Source: Serilophus lunatus (taxonomy: Eukaryota; Chordata; Aves; Passeriformes; Eurylaimidae). From it: 64,000 nucleotides of DNA. Of the stretch, positions 10,164 through 22,486 are shown piece by piece. The notes below the pieces were generated by a model, which did no database searches, was not told the origin of the DNA, and saw only the letters and a program-made list of their open reading frames with translations. Each line of letters starts with the position of its first letter. The stretch's first letter is position 1. The DNA lies in the NCBI GenBank assembly GCA_013399895.1, contig VXBA01006131.1, positions 297,933 through 361,932 of the forward strand, given 5' to 3'. Made by a program: the position numbers and the translations under genes.

Positions 10164-10568
10164 TGTGAGGGATGGGGCCCCATGGAATGTGGCTGGAAGG
10201 ACTCTTCTCCCCAAGCAGCGGCTGAGAACAGCAGCTGACCACAGCAACACCTCCCCCCCCACCTCACCTTTTTCCCTTGACCGCTGCAGGAGAATAGGTT
10301 GGATGTAAGAAGGAGGGGGTGGGGGGTAAAAGGTGTCTTTTAGTCTCTCACTCTTAGTTCTGATCTTGTTAGTAATAAATTTGACTATTATTCCCACATG
10401 GAGTCTTATTTTGCCTGTGATGGTGATTAAGAACGAATTTGTTGTAGTCCTTATCATAAATAACGAAACCTCTCATTATATTCTCTCTCTCCTCTATAGC
10501 TGGGCAAGGGGGAGTGAGAGAGTGGCTGTAGTGGGCACCTGGCGCTCAGCCCAGGTTAAACCACTACA

Positions 10569-10573
10569 TTAGT
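10569..10573 (+). repeat. Target site duplication of LTR C1, right
   Basis: TTAGT, identical to 9761-9765. Confidence 0.8.
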
Positions 10574-11747
10574 CCACCCTTACACTGTTCCCTCCACAAT
10601 ATATACATATTTTCCATTCTTGTTCCATTCAAAACACAGAATGAAACAATGTTTTTATGTGATGAACCTCAACAAAGTAAATGAGCCTTAATCTTACTTG
10701 TAGGAATACCGAATTTTGTTTGATGGTTTGAAAATAAGGAACAGTTGGAAAAATAGTCCAGGAAAGACAGATCTTAACAAAAAACAGGACTGTGAGCTGT
10801 AGTGTTTATTGACTTGCACTAGGGAAGTACAGCTTCAACATTGTTTGTTAAATGTATTGAAAACGCCATATTATTAGTCAACTAAATAGAATAAATAATT
10901 TCATTTTGTGGATTGCTAAAGGGAGGGGTGAACAGCAACACACTTCACACTTTTTTATACTGACTAGATCTGTTATTTTATATGCTTCTGTCCTACACAC
11001 AAACCAACTAAATAGCAATTAATAAAAACCCAGCTTTGCAAAGAATGTACGTTTTGCTTCTTTTCCCTTTTGATTTGTACTTAAAAACTAAACTGTGAGC
11101 TCAAATAATCCTAGTCATTGTAATTCTAGGGAGTAGGAGCATAAATTGCATATAGATCTTGATCTTGTAGATGAAGCACGGGAAAAATGGTAATCAATAA
11201 AATATTTTGTTGTCTCAATATTACCTAAGATACACCAGCGGAGGAAAACAAGAAGCATATAGCTATTTTCACCAGCAGGATTGTGAGAGTATGTGTGCTT
11301 TCTGAGGAGAGAATTCTCCGTAATGTGTTTACTTTTCAATCATGAGATAGAGATTTTAATAGCTTTAATTTTTGTGGAATAAATATATATTTTTATTTGC
11401 TGAAGTAGACAGTGGGATGTCTAGTGCAGAGTGTTTGTTAACTCATTCTGTATAAAACTGAAATTTTCTCAGAAGCAAACTCTGTGAGAAATAGTCAAAC
11501 AACCACATAAGATTTGCATCCTATGCTAGACCTTTGCTGTAAGTTTTTCTCTCTTATTGCTTATTTCTATGAGCCACTGCAAGAAGTTATTTTTGTACAT
11601 TAGTACCTAATGGCATAATATCTCTCTGCTGTTGCAAATTTGTAATACTTTCTCTGGTTCTATGAAATTATATAATCCAGTATTGTAATATTTTTGTTTG
11701 TTTGTTTCTCTGGCTTATAATTAGTTTTATGAAATAATTTTTTTGTG
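10574..11747. other. Non-coding spacer between inverted LTRs
   Basis: AT-rich sequence between LTR C1 (plus) and the minus-strand LTR at 11748-12825. No gene or repeat family is recognised. Confidence 0.5.
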
Positions 11748-12825
11748 TATGGTGAGTTGACCCTACCTGGATTCCAGGCACCCATCAAAGCCACTCTGTT
11801 GCTCCCCTCCACAGCTGGATAATAGAGAGAAAATATAACATAGGGTTCATGGATTGAGGTAAGGACAGGGAGAGATCACCGTCATGGTCAAAACAGAGTC
11901 GGGATATTAAGTAAATTTATTCCTACCAAAATCAGAGCAGGATAATAAGAAGTAAAATAAACCTTAAAAAACACCTTCCCCCTCCTCTCTTTCCTTCCCA
12001 GGCTCTATCTCCTCCCCCACAGTGGTGCAAGGAAACACAGAATGGGGGTTATGGTCAGTTTATCACAGGTTGTTCCTGTGGCTGATCAGGGAGAAGGGCC
12101 CTTTCCTGCTCCAGTATAGGGTCCTTCCCATGGGATACAGTCCACAATGAACTTTTCCAGTGTGAGTCCATCCCACAGGCAACAGCTGTCCATGAACTGC
12201 TCCAACATGGGTCACTCTTCCACAGAGTGCTGTCCTTCAGGCGCAGCCTGCTCCAGTGTGGGTCCTCGATGTGGTCACAAGTCTTACCAGGAAACCTGTT
12301 CCAGGATGGTCTTCTTTTTCTGCAGTCAGCAGGTCCCTGAAAGGATCCTGTTCCAGCATGGGTTTCCCATTGGTTCACAGCCCTCTTTCAAGCATCCACC
12401 TGCTCCAGCATGGGCTCCTCCATGGGCTGCAGGTGGATCTCTGCACTCCTGTGCTCCTCCATGGGCTACAGGGGCACAGCTACTCCACCTCAGGCTGGAA
12501 GGGAACCTCAGCTTTGGTGGCTGGGGTATATCCTTCCTCTCATTCTGCACTGGCCTTGGTGTCTGCAGGGCTGTTCCTCTCCATAATTTCACTCTGCTCT
12601 TCCCTGGCCACAGTTACATTTGAGCAATAACTATTTTTTCCTTCTTAAATGTGTTATCACAGAGGTGTTACTATAATTTCTCATTGGCTCAACCTTGGCC
12701 AGCATCAGGTCCATCACAAGCTGCATGCTATTTGCTCTATCACATATGAAGCAGCTTCTCATAGAAGCCACACCCCTGTAGCCCCCTGCCCCACTTACAA
12801 AACCTTGCCATACCAGCCCAACATA
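11748..12825 (-). mobile_element. Solo LTR of family C relative, minus strand
   Basis: The reverse complement follows the same plan as the LTRs at 9766 and 26979. It starts near 12825 (TGTTGGGCTGGTATGGCAAG on the minus strand from 12823). It then shows a CCAAT box (12683-12687), the TATA-like CATTTAAG (about 12643-12652), GCAGACACCAAGGCCAGTGC, a set of subrepeats of the type CCCATGCTGGAGCAGG, and ends near 11748 at GTTGACCC...CACC. The left edge and the target duplication are not clear; candidate flanks TTGTGTA and TTGTATA are only similar. No internal retroviral genes adjoin it. Divergence from the other copies looks high, so it is an older or distinct subfamily. Confidence 0.8.
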
Positions 12826-13929
12826 TTGTATAAAGCATATCTTTCTTAGACACAAAAATTTTAAAATTGTCCCCTCTATATATTGCTGAGTCAGTCAATT
12901 TTCTGCTTTTTGAGGACGTGCTGGCTATGCCACAGTGAAACATACTTTCTTTTCTATTTAAGCAATGCATTAGAGGAGATGCTTGAAATAATGTGGAAGC
13001 AGACAATTGTTTGATTGTTCTGACTTCATGAGTAAATGCTCGCCTGCTCCATATTTACTAGGCTTTTCTCCAATAGACATAGATTCACATTTTCCACATT
13101 AACCTTGCTTTAATCTAAATAAATTCCCAAAAGAATTCTAAAGTATACCTTATGCTATAACCTTCCATTAGATTCAGTTAATAATTACTCTTTTTATTTT
13201 TTTTTCTTTTCTGCCTTATTTTAAGTTACAAAATCATACAAATATTGTCTATTCTGAGTTTCCTTATTGAATTTAATGACTCACACATTCCACTTTATCT
13301 GCTTTGGAGAAAATTAATACAATATAAATCCTATTTTATCTTTTCTGAAATTAATAGTCTTTATGACTTTTTATTTCTTTTGCTTAAAAAGTAATCTTCA
13401 TATCTATTTTTTCTTTCTGTGTCCTGAATTGCTGAACCTAGCTTTGCCTCCTTCAATAAAATTAACAGTTTCTTTTAACCAGTTTGTCTTAATTTTTTAC
13501 TAAAATGAGATAATTTTTTATTACAATTTCCTTGCCATCATTTTTTGGTTTCTGTGAAAGGTCTGAAACAGTAACCTGTTAAGAAACATGTTATTTTAAA
13601 TAATGAATAGCTATCTAATGCATTAGTGTGGGCTGCGGTGTCCCTTTTCCATCCCATATGTGTTTTGTCTCAGTAAGGTGCACTTTGAGCCTCTAGCTAC
13701 ACAGCTTTTCTCACACATGCTCTCTGTACACAATCAAATTTGCAGTGTGGCTGTAATTCATCCCTGTGGCAAAAAGTAAGAACAAAGTCTATGAATTGCC
13801 TAAGTCCAACTGAAGCCTTTAAACAGACTTTATATTAACACTGTGCATACAAATGAGACTTGTCATTATAGTTTCCTCAGCGTATTTGTGTGCAACTGTT
13901 AGATAGGTACAGTCCAACAGAAGACCCCT

Positions 13930-13963
<34 letters not shown>

Positions 13964-14048
13964 CCCGCAACAGATCTAGGACCCTAATATAAACCAACCA
14001 GCATCATCTGACTTTTATGAGCTTTTGAAATTGACAAAAATGTCTCAG
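12826..14048. other. Non-coding, nothing recognised
   Basis: AT-rich and T-rich sequence. A short (CAAAA)n stretch occurs at 13935-13963. No gene or repeat family is recognised. Confidence 0.5.
13935..13963 (+). repeat. (CAAAA)n microsatellite
   Basis: Four uninterrupted ACAAA-type units within an A-rich run. Confidence 0.8.
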
Positions 14049-14165
14049 AAGAAAAGAAAAAGGAGAAAGGGAGGAAGAAAGGGAGGGAGAAAGGGAGGGA
14101 GGGAGGGAGGGAGGGAGGAAGGAAGGAAGGGAGGGAGGAAGGGAGGAAGGGAGGAAGGGTGGGTG
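14049..14165 (+). repeat. Polypurine (GGGA/GGAA)n tract with G-quadruplex motif
   Basis: About 115 bases of pure purine with units GGGA, GGAA and GAAA. Positions 14093-14115 are six GGG runs separated by single A bases, the strongest form of G-quadruplex motif. The tract directly precedes a plus-strand CR1 fragment. Confidence 0.9.
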
Positions 14166-14335
14166 GAGTATGGCCACAAGAAACCCAATGCCATCTTGGC
14201 CTGTATCAGGAATAGTGTCACCAGTAGGACTATGGAAGTTATTCTTCTCCTGTACTTGGCACTGGTTAGGCCACATCTTGAGCACTGTGTCCACTTCTGG
14301 GCCCCTCAGTTTAAGAAAGAAATTAGCATGAATTA
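14166..14335 (+). mobile_element. CR1 ORF2 fragment, plus strand
   Basis: The plus strand encodes NAILACIRNSVTSRTMEVIL, LYLALVRPHLEHCVHFWAPQ and FKK, the well-known region of CR1 ORF2 downstream of the RT catalytic block. The fragment is cut at both ends: no 3' tail follows, and the left edge is the polypurine tract. The frame is still open over this short distance. Loss of the 3' end is not explained by the usual 5' truncation and implies a later deletion. Confidence 0.8.
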
Positions 14336-14668
14336 AATTCAATACTTGATATAAAATGGCTTTTGTTGGTTATCTGAAAACTACAGATAACTGTGTTTTA
14401 TGAGCTGGTCAAAATGTTTACTTTCTTCATATTTCAGACCTCAAAGATGCCATTCCAGACCTTTGGTCAACTTCAATACTTAACATCTATTTGTCATTCA
14501 TTATTTCTGTTGCCATATGATCATTATTCTCATGAAATTGATAGCAAATATTATCACTGGCCTGATTGTAATCTAAATTGTGATTGAAATTTGCAGGTTT
14601 GAAATCACATTTTTTCATAAAAATCACTTTAAGATTACATTACCTAAATGAGTCCTGACTAAAAAAGA
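14336..14668. other. Non-coding, nothing recognised
   Basis: AT-rich sequence between CR1 fragments. Confidence 0.5.
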
Positions 14669-14758
14669 ATAACAGAATAGCAGAATAATGGAATCACAGG
14701 ATCACAGAGGAGTGAGGTTGGAAGAGATCACAATGGGTCATCTAGTTCAACATCAAGA
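14669..14758 (-). mobile_element. CR1 3' end fragment, minus strand
   Basis: Reversed tail units (AACAGAATAGCAGAATAATG, GAATCACAGGATCACAGAGG) precede GAGGTTGGAAGAGATCACAA and TCATCTAGTTCAACATC. The match is lost after about 14758, so only about 90 bp of the element's 3' end is present. A second minus-strand CR1 begins 13 bp further on. Confidence 0.7.
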
Positions 14759-14771
14759 ATAGAAAATTCTA

Positions 14772-15325
14772 CATGAGAATCACAGAATATCCTGAGCTGT
14801 AAGAGACCTGCTAGGATCATTGAAGTCTAGCTTCTGGCCCTGCACAGAACAGCCCCAAGAATCACATCACAGTCCTGAGAGCATTGGCCAAGCACTTCTT
14901 CAACTCTGTCAGCCTTGGTGATGTTATCACTTCTCCGGGGAGCCTGTTCCAGTGTCCAACTCAAAAACCTTTTTCTAATATCCAAATTAAATCTCTCCTG
15001 ACAAAACTTCAGACCATTCCTTCGAGTTCTGTCACTGGTCACCACAAAGAAGAAATCAGGGTCTGTCCCTCCACCTCCCCTCACAAGGAAGTTGTAACTG
15101 CAATGAGATGTCCCCTCAGTCTCCTCTTCTCCAGGCTTAACTGACAAAGTAACCTCAGACACTCCTGGAATGGCTTTCCTTCTAGACTCTTCACTATCTT
15201 TGTAGCTGTCCTTTAGATGCTCTCTAATAACTTTATATCTTTTTATATTGTGGTGTCCAAAACTGCACACAAGATTTGAGATTAAGCCACACCAGTGCAG
15301 AGCAGAACGGGACACGGGAAAAAAA
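14772..15325 (-). mobile_element. CR1 LINE 3' fragment, minus strand
   Basis: The left edge GAGAATCACAGAATATCCTG is the reversed 3' end of the same CR1 type as at 7111. It is followed by TGGCCCTGCACAGAACAGCC, CTTCTTCAACTCTGTCAGCC, GGGGAGCCTGTTCCAGTGTC and further ORF2 sequence on the minus strand: LKFCQERFNLDIRKRFLS and a segment related to the RPHLEYC region near the right end. Frames are broken by several changes. It is truncated at the right near 15325. Confidence 0.85.
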
Positions 15326-16640
15326 GTTAGAAATAAGCTCTACCATGTGGTGACCTGCTCTCAAATCTACAGAACTAGTGTAAAAATTCCCAAACATTTT
15401 ATTTAACTTTACCTCAAGGTGTTAAGGAACACGTAATAACAAAATATCACTTATCGTCTTCAAGCAAGGTGAGGCTAAATTCCCAGTTGAATTAAACTAG
15501 TGTAGTTCTTAGTTGTTTGAATTCAGTAGTGCCTTTGTAGATTAAATGAGATGGTATCAAAACTTTGTTTGAAGCTTTCACTGTGTACCAAAATACCTCT
15601 TATGAGTGAAATGTCATTGTAGGTTAATTGGAGGTCATTTTGAAGAAATTTAAAAGAGACATTTCTAAATTTTTGATCACTAAAAATATTTTCATGAAAT
15701 TATGTCGTTCATTAAGAAAAGTTCTTTGGGAAGTAATCAGGGAGGAATAGTAACTACTTTTAATTATAACACCTTTCTAGTCTGAATAATTTAAATATGG
15801 AGTATTTTGTCTGCAATGTTTTATGATGAGTCATTGTTGCCGCCTATGATCCTTTATTCTCCCAAGCAGCTCTTTTAAACCACTCACCTTCATTTTCTTT
15901 CTGTATGTATTATTCAACACCTTGAAGCACTAGTTAGAGACACCCATAAGGAGGCAATGACTATGCTTCAGAAGCTTAAAAAGAAGGGAATCCTTTATGG
16001 TGTTTTCTTATTTTCTGTTGTAACACTTGGAACTAGCCATGGTTCATATATAAAGAAATATTCATCAATATTGTACCTGTTCGAGGGCGATATTCTCTGT
16101 ACATACTGACTTGCCATGATGAATAATTTTCTTCAATCGCCTTAAAGAACCCTACTCCCAGACATGCAAGAAAACAGCAATACCCTGTGATGGTCAGGAC
16201 TGAGCAGTGCTGATACCAACACAGGAAACCTGCTCCTGTCTTGCGTATCTTTACAATGAAAAAGATGTTCCTTGCATTTCCTTACTGGTTAAACAGAATG
16301 ACTGTTTACTCAAACATGACTGCACATGTTGTTGCATGTTTTTGAATAAGTAATTTGAAATATTTAAGGTTGCATTGTTTGGTCGTTTATTTTTTAAATC
16401 TTTGAACCAAATTTCAGATACTTCCTTCTCTGTCTGAATAAAAAAAATTTGCATGACTGAAAACAGAAATAAGAGCATTCATTTCCTGTAATAGAATAAA
16501 GTAATTGATCAAAGAAACCAAATTTGCTGAGTAGCTGGGAAAAAATAAGCGGTTTAGTAGGTTTTTGTGTAATTATTAGGATGTGAACCAAGGGGACTGA
16601 AGAACGGAAGAACGTGGGAAATAAAGCCATATTCCTCATA
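15326..16640. other. Non-coding, nothing recognised
   Basis: AT-rich sequence without a recognised repeat, RNA gene or exon. Confidence 0.5.
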
Positions 16641-16965
16641 TGATTACATTGTATCTAGCCTTTGAGGATGAGGAAGGAGAAGAAGACCAACAGGTGTGGG
16701 AGTCATTAAGACACTCGAGTAACTTTTTGACGTGCGCAAAGTCAGGCAAACCTTTAGAAAAGGGCGTTTTTTCACCTCTTTGGATCCACCTTCTGGGATG
16801 TACTTGGCCCTACAAAACAGAACTGTGGAATCAAAATAAAAGAGCCCCTGGGGAGCGGCTGGGGGGGACTCCTCACATTCTTCCACTCTCTACCATGGGG
16901 ACGCCCGTCGGGATGCGTGGAGGTCATACCCCACCCCTCCACTGCTGCCTTGTGTGAGTATATTG
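16641..16965. other. GC-richer patch, possible old LTR or repeat
   Basis: The base composition is clearly richer in G and C than the flanks, and an AATAAAAG-type polyadenylation motif occurs near 16837. The plus strand is open for 105 codons but shows no domain. It resembles LTR-derived sequence in composition, but I see no clear ends, target duplication or known family. It runs up to the minisatellite at 17009. Confidence 0.3.
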
Positions 16966-17008
16966 ACTGAAACTGGGAAACTGGAAAAAATTAGGTAAGC
17001 TGAAGCTC

Positions 17009-17170
17009 ATTGGGAAAACTGTATATTGGGGAAACTGATGCACACTGGGGAAATTGAGGCATATTGGGGAAACTGAGGCACACTGGGAAAACTGCATATT
17101 GAGGAAACAAGCATATTGGGGAAACTGAGATACACTGGGGAAACTGGGGAAAGTTGGAGTGACTGGGGAA
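17009..17170 (+). repeat. Minisatellite, units of about 20 bp
   Basis: About eight to nine degenerate units. Full units read TTGGGGAAACTGAGGCACAC and alternate with a shorter form ending in GGCATA. Individual units vary from 15 to 20 bp. Because units keep TGGGGAAACTG, the minus-strand frames read as proline- and phenylalanine-rich peptide repeats; these are a by-product of the array. Confidence 0.8.
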
Positions 17171-18617
17171 GGTTTTGCAAATGGTGAAATGGGAAATCTC
17201 TTGATATATTTGCTGTTCCATTTTTGCATGTTTCTTTAAGTATTCCTTTAATAAAGCTTTTTATATGTATTATTTCCCTTTTGATGTGTTTGTGGGTCTG
17301 TGCAGTTTTCACGAACCCTGAGAGAAAGAACCCTGTTATATTTCCTTCAAAAATTCTCTTAGAATACATGTACTATTTTCCACTGGATGTAATTTCATAC
17401 AGTTTTCTTTCAGATAGACAGTACTGAGGGACAGCTGCTGAGAAGAAACATTCATTTTTCATTGTAAAACTAGATTTTAGACCAAGCTAGAACATATTTC
17501 TTGTAGTTATATTGAATTCTCCTTGTCTTGTTAGCCTCTGTGTAGCTGCAGGGAAGGCAAATGTTGAAAATTCATAATGAGCTTTCTTTAAGTACAAACA
17601 AAACCGAAGAAAATAATTTTTCTAATAAAAAGGGGTAATTTCTATCTACCCAGTTAAAAATAAATGAATAAATAAATCTCCATCTGGGTTTTTTGTTCTC
17701 AGAAGAAAAAGAGCAAATTGTATCTTAGAGATCTGATTATAAGGGACTATCTAGGAATAATTAATAAGAAGATGTGTAGAAACTGTCATATGTACATATG
17801 ATGCTCTTAAATTAATAGAGGTTTACATTGCCTACATTGTTTTCAACAAAGAGTGCTGTTCCATTCTATTTGACCTTAATTAGTGTAATTGATAGTAGTT
17901 TTAGAGCTGCATACCATTTTAATCATGTAGTTACAGCTTTCATGACAGAAGAAAAATTAAATAGCAGCTGGGAGTTATCTATTAATAGTGAGAGAACAGA
18001 AAGGTAAAAAGAAAGACTATTCTAGGATTTCAGGGCTTTTATGGTGTTAGTAATGAATGACTAATGTATTCTAAGAGGAGCACACTGATCTCCAAGGATG
18101 TAATGAAGGGCAGTGGGAGGTAGGATCAATATGAGTCAGAAATTTTATATCATTAGGAAATCATATGGCTACAGGAGTGTACAGATAGACAAGAAAGAAT
18201 GTCAAAGCTTGAGAATACAAACCACGTGTGTGTGTGCATGTATGAATGGGATTACCTGGGCATGTATACTAGGCATTGAGACTCTGAGAGAGTGCTTTAA
18301 TGTTTCCTGTGAAAACATGCAGTGCTACAGCAGGTTATGAGGCTGGAGTGAGAATGACAAGACAATTAAAAGTTTAGGGGTTTTTTTAGATGTGTTATTT
18401 GGAATGGATTTGAAACAAGATTAGAGTATAATGAAAAAAAGATAATAAATGAGAATTTTTATGTTGCAAGCAAAGCATTCTAAATGAGTAGATTTATCCA
18501 TTAGCTTCAAGTGGTATTTTTTTCTTGAAGGTTTCTCCTATCACTGTTGAAGACACTCGGTTTCTGAAGGAAAGAAAATTTGTTCTACTGTCATTTTTTC
18601 ACCGTTAAAGTTTAAAC

Positions 18618-18666
18618 AAAAAAAAAAAAAGTACGCAGCAAAATAAAATAAAATAAAATAATAAAA
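18618..18666 (+). repeat. Poly-A and (AAAAT)n simple repeat
   Basis: A run of A at 18618-18630 and about five AAAAT units at 18640-18666. Confidence 0.8.
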
Positions 18667-21600
18667 AAACCCAAACCAAGCAAAAAAAACCCCCACACCT
18701 TTGCTGTTAGTACTTGCTGTATATTATACTGTGGGAAAGAAGAATGTAAAGATAACTGCCAATTATATCTACATCTGTATTCCACTATGTACCTCTCTGG
18801 AACTTTACTTTTGTAAAAATTACAGTGTAAGATGAACTCATTCACAGATAATTATTGTATTTTGTATGTAACAATTTTTTTTTTATTCTTTAAAAAATAG
18901 ATACAAAGTTCAATTAAAAATTTTAACAAAGGATGGCATAATGAAAAGCAAAAGGATCTGAGGATATATATTATTTTTTAGCTGTACATGCAATGTAACC
19001 AGCAAAGAACTTACTTTACTTAAGGAAGACCACCCCGGTCACGAAAATAAATAATATAACCTATTTCAAAGCTCATGCAAAAAAAGCTTAACTGAGGTAC
19101 TGACTGTTATTCAAAATGATAAAATATTTTTGGAGCTCCAGTCTTTATGGCTTTTACATACAAATGATGCCAAAAATGTTCAACTGTCTTACACTCATGA
19201 AAACAGCCAGATGGTAAGAAAGAAAAATATTTCTAAAGACAGAAAATAAACTTTTTTTCTACTCTTGTCAAATGTCATCATTATTTCATTTTTATTTGCA
19301 TTACTATTCTCCTGTAGCCTTACACATCAAAATGAACTTTGACAATAGGGATTCTAAGACTTGTACTGTCTGGGAAAAGTGAAAAAGATTCATAAAATGA
19401 ATAGTCTTTAAACCTGTTGCTGTTTCAGTTAACAGTACATTGTGGCTACATTGATGGACACAGTTATATATTTTAGGTCAATCAGTTTTTCCTGTGTATT
19501 ATGTTATGGCATATTTTAATGAGCTTAATACGTTAGGGTGACAAAAGCTGGAAAAATAGTCTAGTTATACATAGGATCCTACCCTTGATGTGAGAAAATA
19601 CACACAATTGCATTTGTTATATAACGATGTAAAACTGGTACAAAATCAGATGATTTTCCCAACAATTTAAAGTACATGTATTTAGTCTTGCACTACTTAA
19701 CTCCTAAACATGCAAACATTATTTGCTTTCTATATCTTCTCCACAGGCTTATCTCAATAGTTCTTTAGATGTAGCCATGCATTTCATAAAATTAAAACTT
19801 TCACTTCCAGTGAAAGGGCAATGTGCAACAAAAGCCAGAGTAGATATTTGAAATAAATTCACAGCTCTGATAAAGCACAGCACTCTGATTTCATTATGAC
19901 TTTCCCTTCACAATGATATGAATTAACATGTTTGATTTCTTTGCCTTATGAAGCGCTAACTCAGTTCAAGTATGAGTAAATATTTCATAGACTTACTTGA
20001 AATTTATTTTCTAAGTTTCCTGTACATATATTTCTAATTTTTTTTGTTTATTTTTGATTTTTTCTTTATTTGTTGGGTTTTTATCCGTCAAAGCCTCGTT
20101 TTGGTCTGTAGGATTTAATTTACTGGGGAAATGGTGGAAATACCATTATCATTCTGAATCAAATAAAAATCTCCAAAAAATAAAACAAGCAACACCACAA
20201 ATATTTTTATATCTATATATAAATAAATATATTTAAATATATAAATATAGAATAACAAATCATAATCTGTAAAAGTTTACACATCCACAATTTGCTGAAA
20301 ACAAACAAATGGGATTTGTTGTCTAAACATGACTTTTTAAGTCTTGTCACAGGTAAATCAAGTTGAATAGAGAGATTTCTTTGCAAATGCCTTGTTTTAT
20401 CAGCAGACCCAAGAGAGTCTGCATTAATTTTACAGCTTCTTTGAAATTTCACTAGTTTTAAAGATGGTTATTTTTATTCCTCTTCTTACAGTTTTTTAAT
20501 TTTGCACTCTTCAATAGCACCATACTTTACTTCATAATGTATCTTTCTTTGGAGGAAAGACTGGGTTTTTTTGCTGAATGAGACATATTGTGAGTTTCCT
20601 CATGGATAGTTGTGTTCTTGACTACTTCATGTACTGAATTATAAATTGAACTGTGCAACAAAATTTGCTTAGCGTGAGCAGGTTTGTAGGCTCATCTGCA
20701 AACTCCTCAAATGACTCAACTTCCTTTTTCTCATTAAGGATGGTACTACATTATATGGACTTTCAAAAATTATTGTAGCAGGGCATTTAATCTTTTATTC
20801 TGGAATATCCACGAACTACTCTCGACATGTAAATCTTGGACTTAAGCTTCTTTGAGCTTTTCAGAACATCTTAATGACTGAATACACTAAAGGTTAGGAA
20901 TACAGGTTGATATTTAGCTTGCCAGTATAAAATAGGTTGATTCATATTTCAAGCTTCATATATGATATTTTTTATTATAATAGCAGAATTGTTTTTATAG
21001 CACCTCAGACTCCAATCAGTTGCATGCTGGAGGTATCAGAGGCTGACTTATCATCTTAAATAGCAACATGAAAAAGATTTAAACTTGTCATTGACAAATG
21101 TTTAAAAATTGTGTGAGGATTTTGACATGAGTTTTTTCTCATTTGATGACTACAAAATTACAGAACATATTTTCTCTGAAAGGTCACATGAAGTAGTTCT
21201 TTGCACAGCACATTAAGTGACTGTTGCTAAAATATGTTTCAAATTTATAATATTGCATTTTCAACCCACCCTTCTTATGCAGTAATTACATCAGAAGATT
21301 AAAGAGAACAAGAGGCAGAATAATTTGTTTCTAAGATAAGCATTTCATAAAAATTGCCTTCTTAAAAAGAAAAAAAAAGCTAAAAGATGCCCTTTGACAT
21401 AGATTAAAATCAAACTTTTCCATTTTCAATTTCAAATTTCAATTTACTGAACAAACTTTCTATGTTTGAACATCTTTTATTTTTTTTCTTTCTGGCCTGA
21501 ACCATCTCTAGTAAATGTTAAAGGACTTATAAAAACTTCACAAATTTACGTGGCCTTCTATAAAGAAATGACATTTTTTCCATCTTGTGTGTAAACTATT

Positions 21601-22430
21601 GCTAACTTGATCATATATACCACCACTGACTGTATTATTAATGATAAGCAATTAACAACTGCTTCACACTATCAATCTAAAAATAAAGATCATATTTTGC
21701 CAAAGTGTAATACACAAAGGAAAGTCCAGGTTCTTTTAATAAAAGAAAGGGTGAATCAGAAAATTTCAGTCTATAGATGATATTTTATGGTGTAAATTAT
21801 GCCACTGGTTAACCAGAAATTAAGAATCGATGGTGCTTGGCCAAGTATGAAAGTATTGCCTTCAAAAACAAAAAAACAAAAACCGCACCAATTATTTTGT
21901 TTGGTACACAAAAGATTAGCCTCATGAATAACACATTTCCTCAGAATCAGAGATTTGTGTCCACTCAATTATTCAACACTTTTAAAAGTCCTCTGCTGTC
22001 TCATAATCTGTGTTAACTGAAAAATCCACAGAAGGAGTTATAAGGAATTACTGTTGTTGAAACCCTGGTTGTTATGGAAAGATTCTAAATTTACAACTGG
22101 ACATGTTATGAGACATAGTTAGCAGCACAGGCCAAAATCTGTATTTCTACACACTTCTATAGGTAATTTCTCTCTAAATAGTTATATCTATATCTTTATG
22201 CCTCTCTTTCCATCAATACTTTGCTTTCTTAATAGACTTTTCCATATGAAACCACATGAACAAACTTTTGTCTTTTATTCATTACACTATTGACATCTAC
22301 AGTTCAAACTAAGAAATGAGAAAAAGACGCTTTTTTGGTAGATATCATACTGGATACATTCTATTATTTCATGCTATTTCTAATCTTTTACTCCTTATTT
22401 TTTTAATTCTTTCTGAACAGCAAGTTGGGT

Positions 22431-22486
22431 TCTTTTTCTCTCTCTCACTTTTTTTTTCTTTTTTTTCTTTTTTTTTTTTCTTTTAT
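22431..22486 (+). repeat. Polypyrimidine tract
   Basis: T-rich tract with CT interruptions. No retroposed sequence is recognised on either side. Confidence 0.8.

Larger units (their letters stand above)
9766..10568 (+). mobile_element. Solo LTR (family C, copy 1), internally shortened
   Basis: The element starts TGTATTGGTTT and ends AAACCACTACA, near-perfect terminal inverted repeats, and is flanked by exact TTAGT duplications. CCAATCAG (9893-9900), a TATA-like ATATTTAAG (9928-9936) and AATAAA (10374-10379) mark plus orientation. It is 803 bp, against 1,034 bp for the sibling at 26979-28012. Relative to that copy it lacks about 320 bp of internal subrepeats, with the junction at the ambiguous base 10163. 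Five-bp duplications fit ERVL- or ERVK-type integration. No internal retroviral sequence adjoins it. Confidence 0.9.

Noticed and set aside
17009..17170. CRISPR-like array
   Set aside because: Units are adjacent with no unique spacers and vary in length; the host is a bird. It is a minisatellite.
17009..17170. MIR SINE, because of GGGGAAACTGAGGCA
   Set aside because: The phrase resembles part of MIR, but it is tandemly repeated here and no other MIR sequence flanks it.
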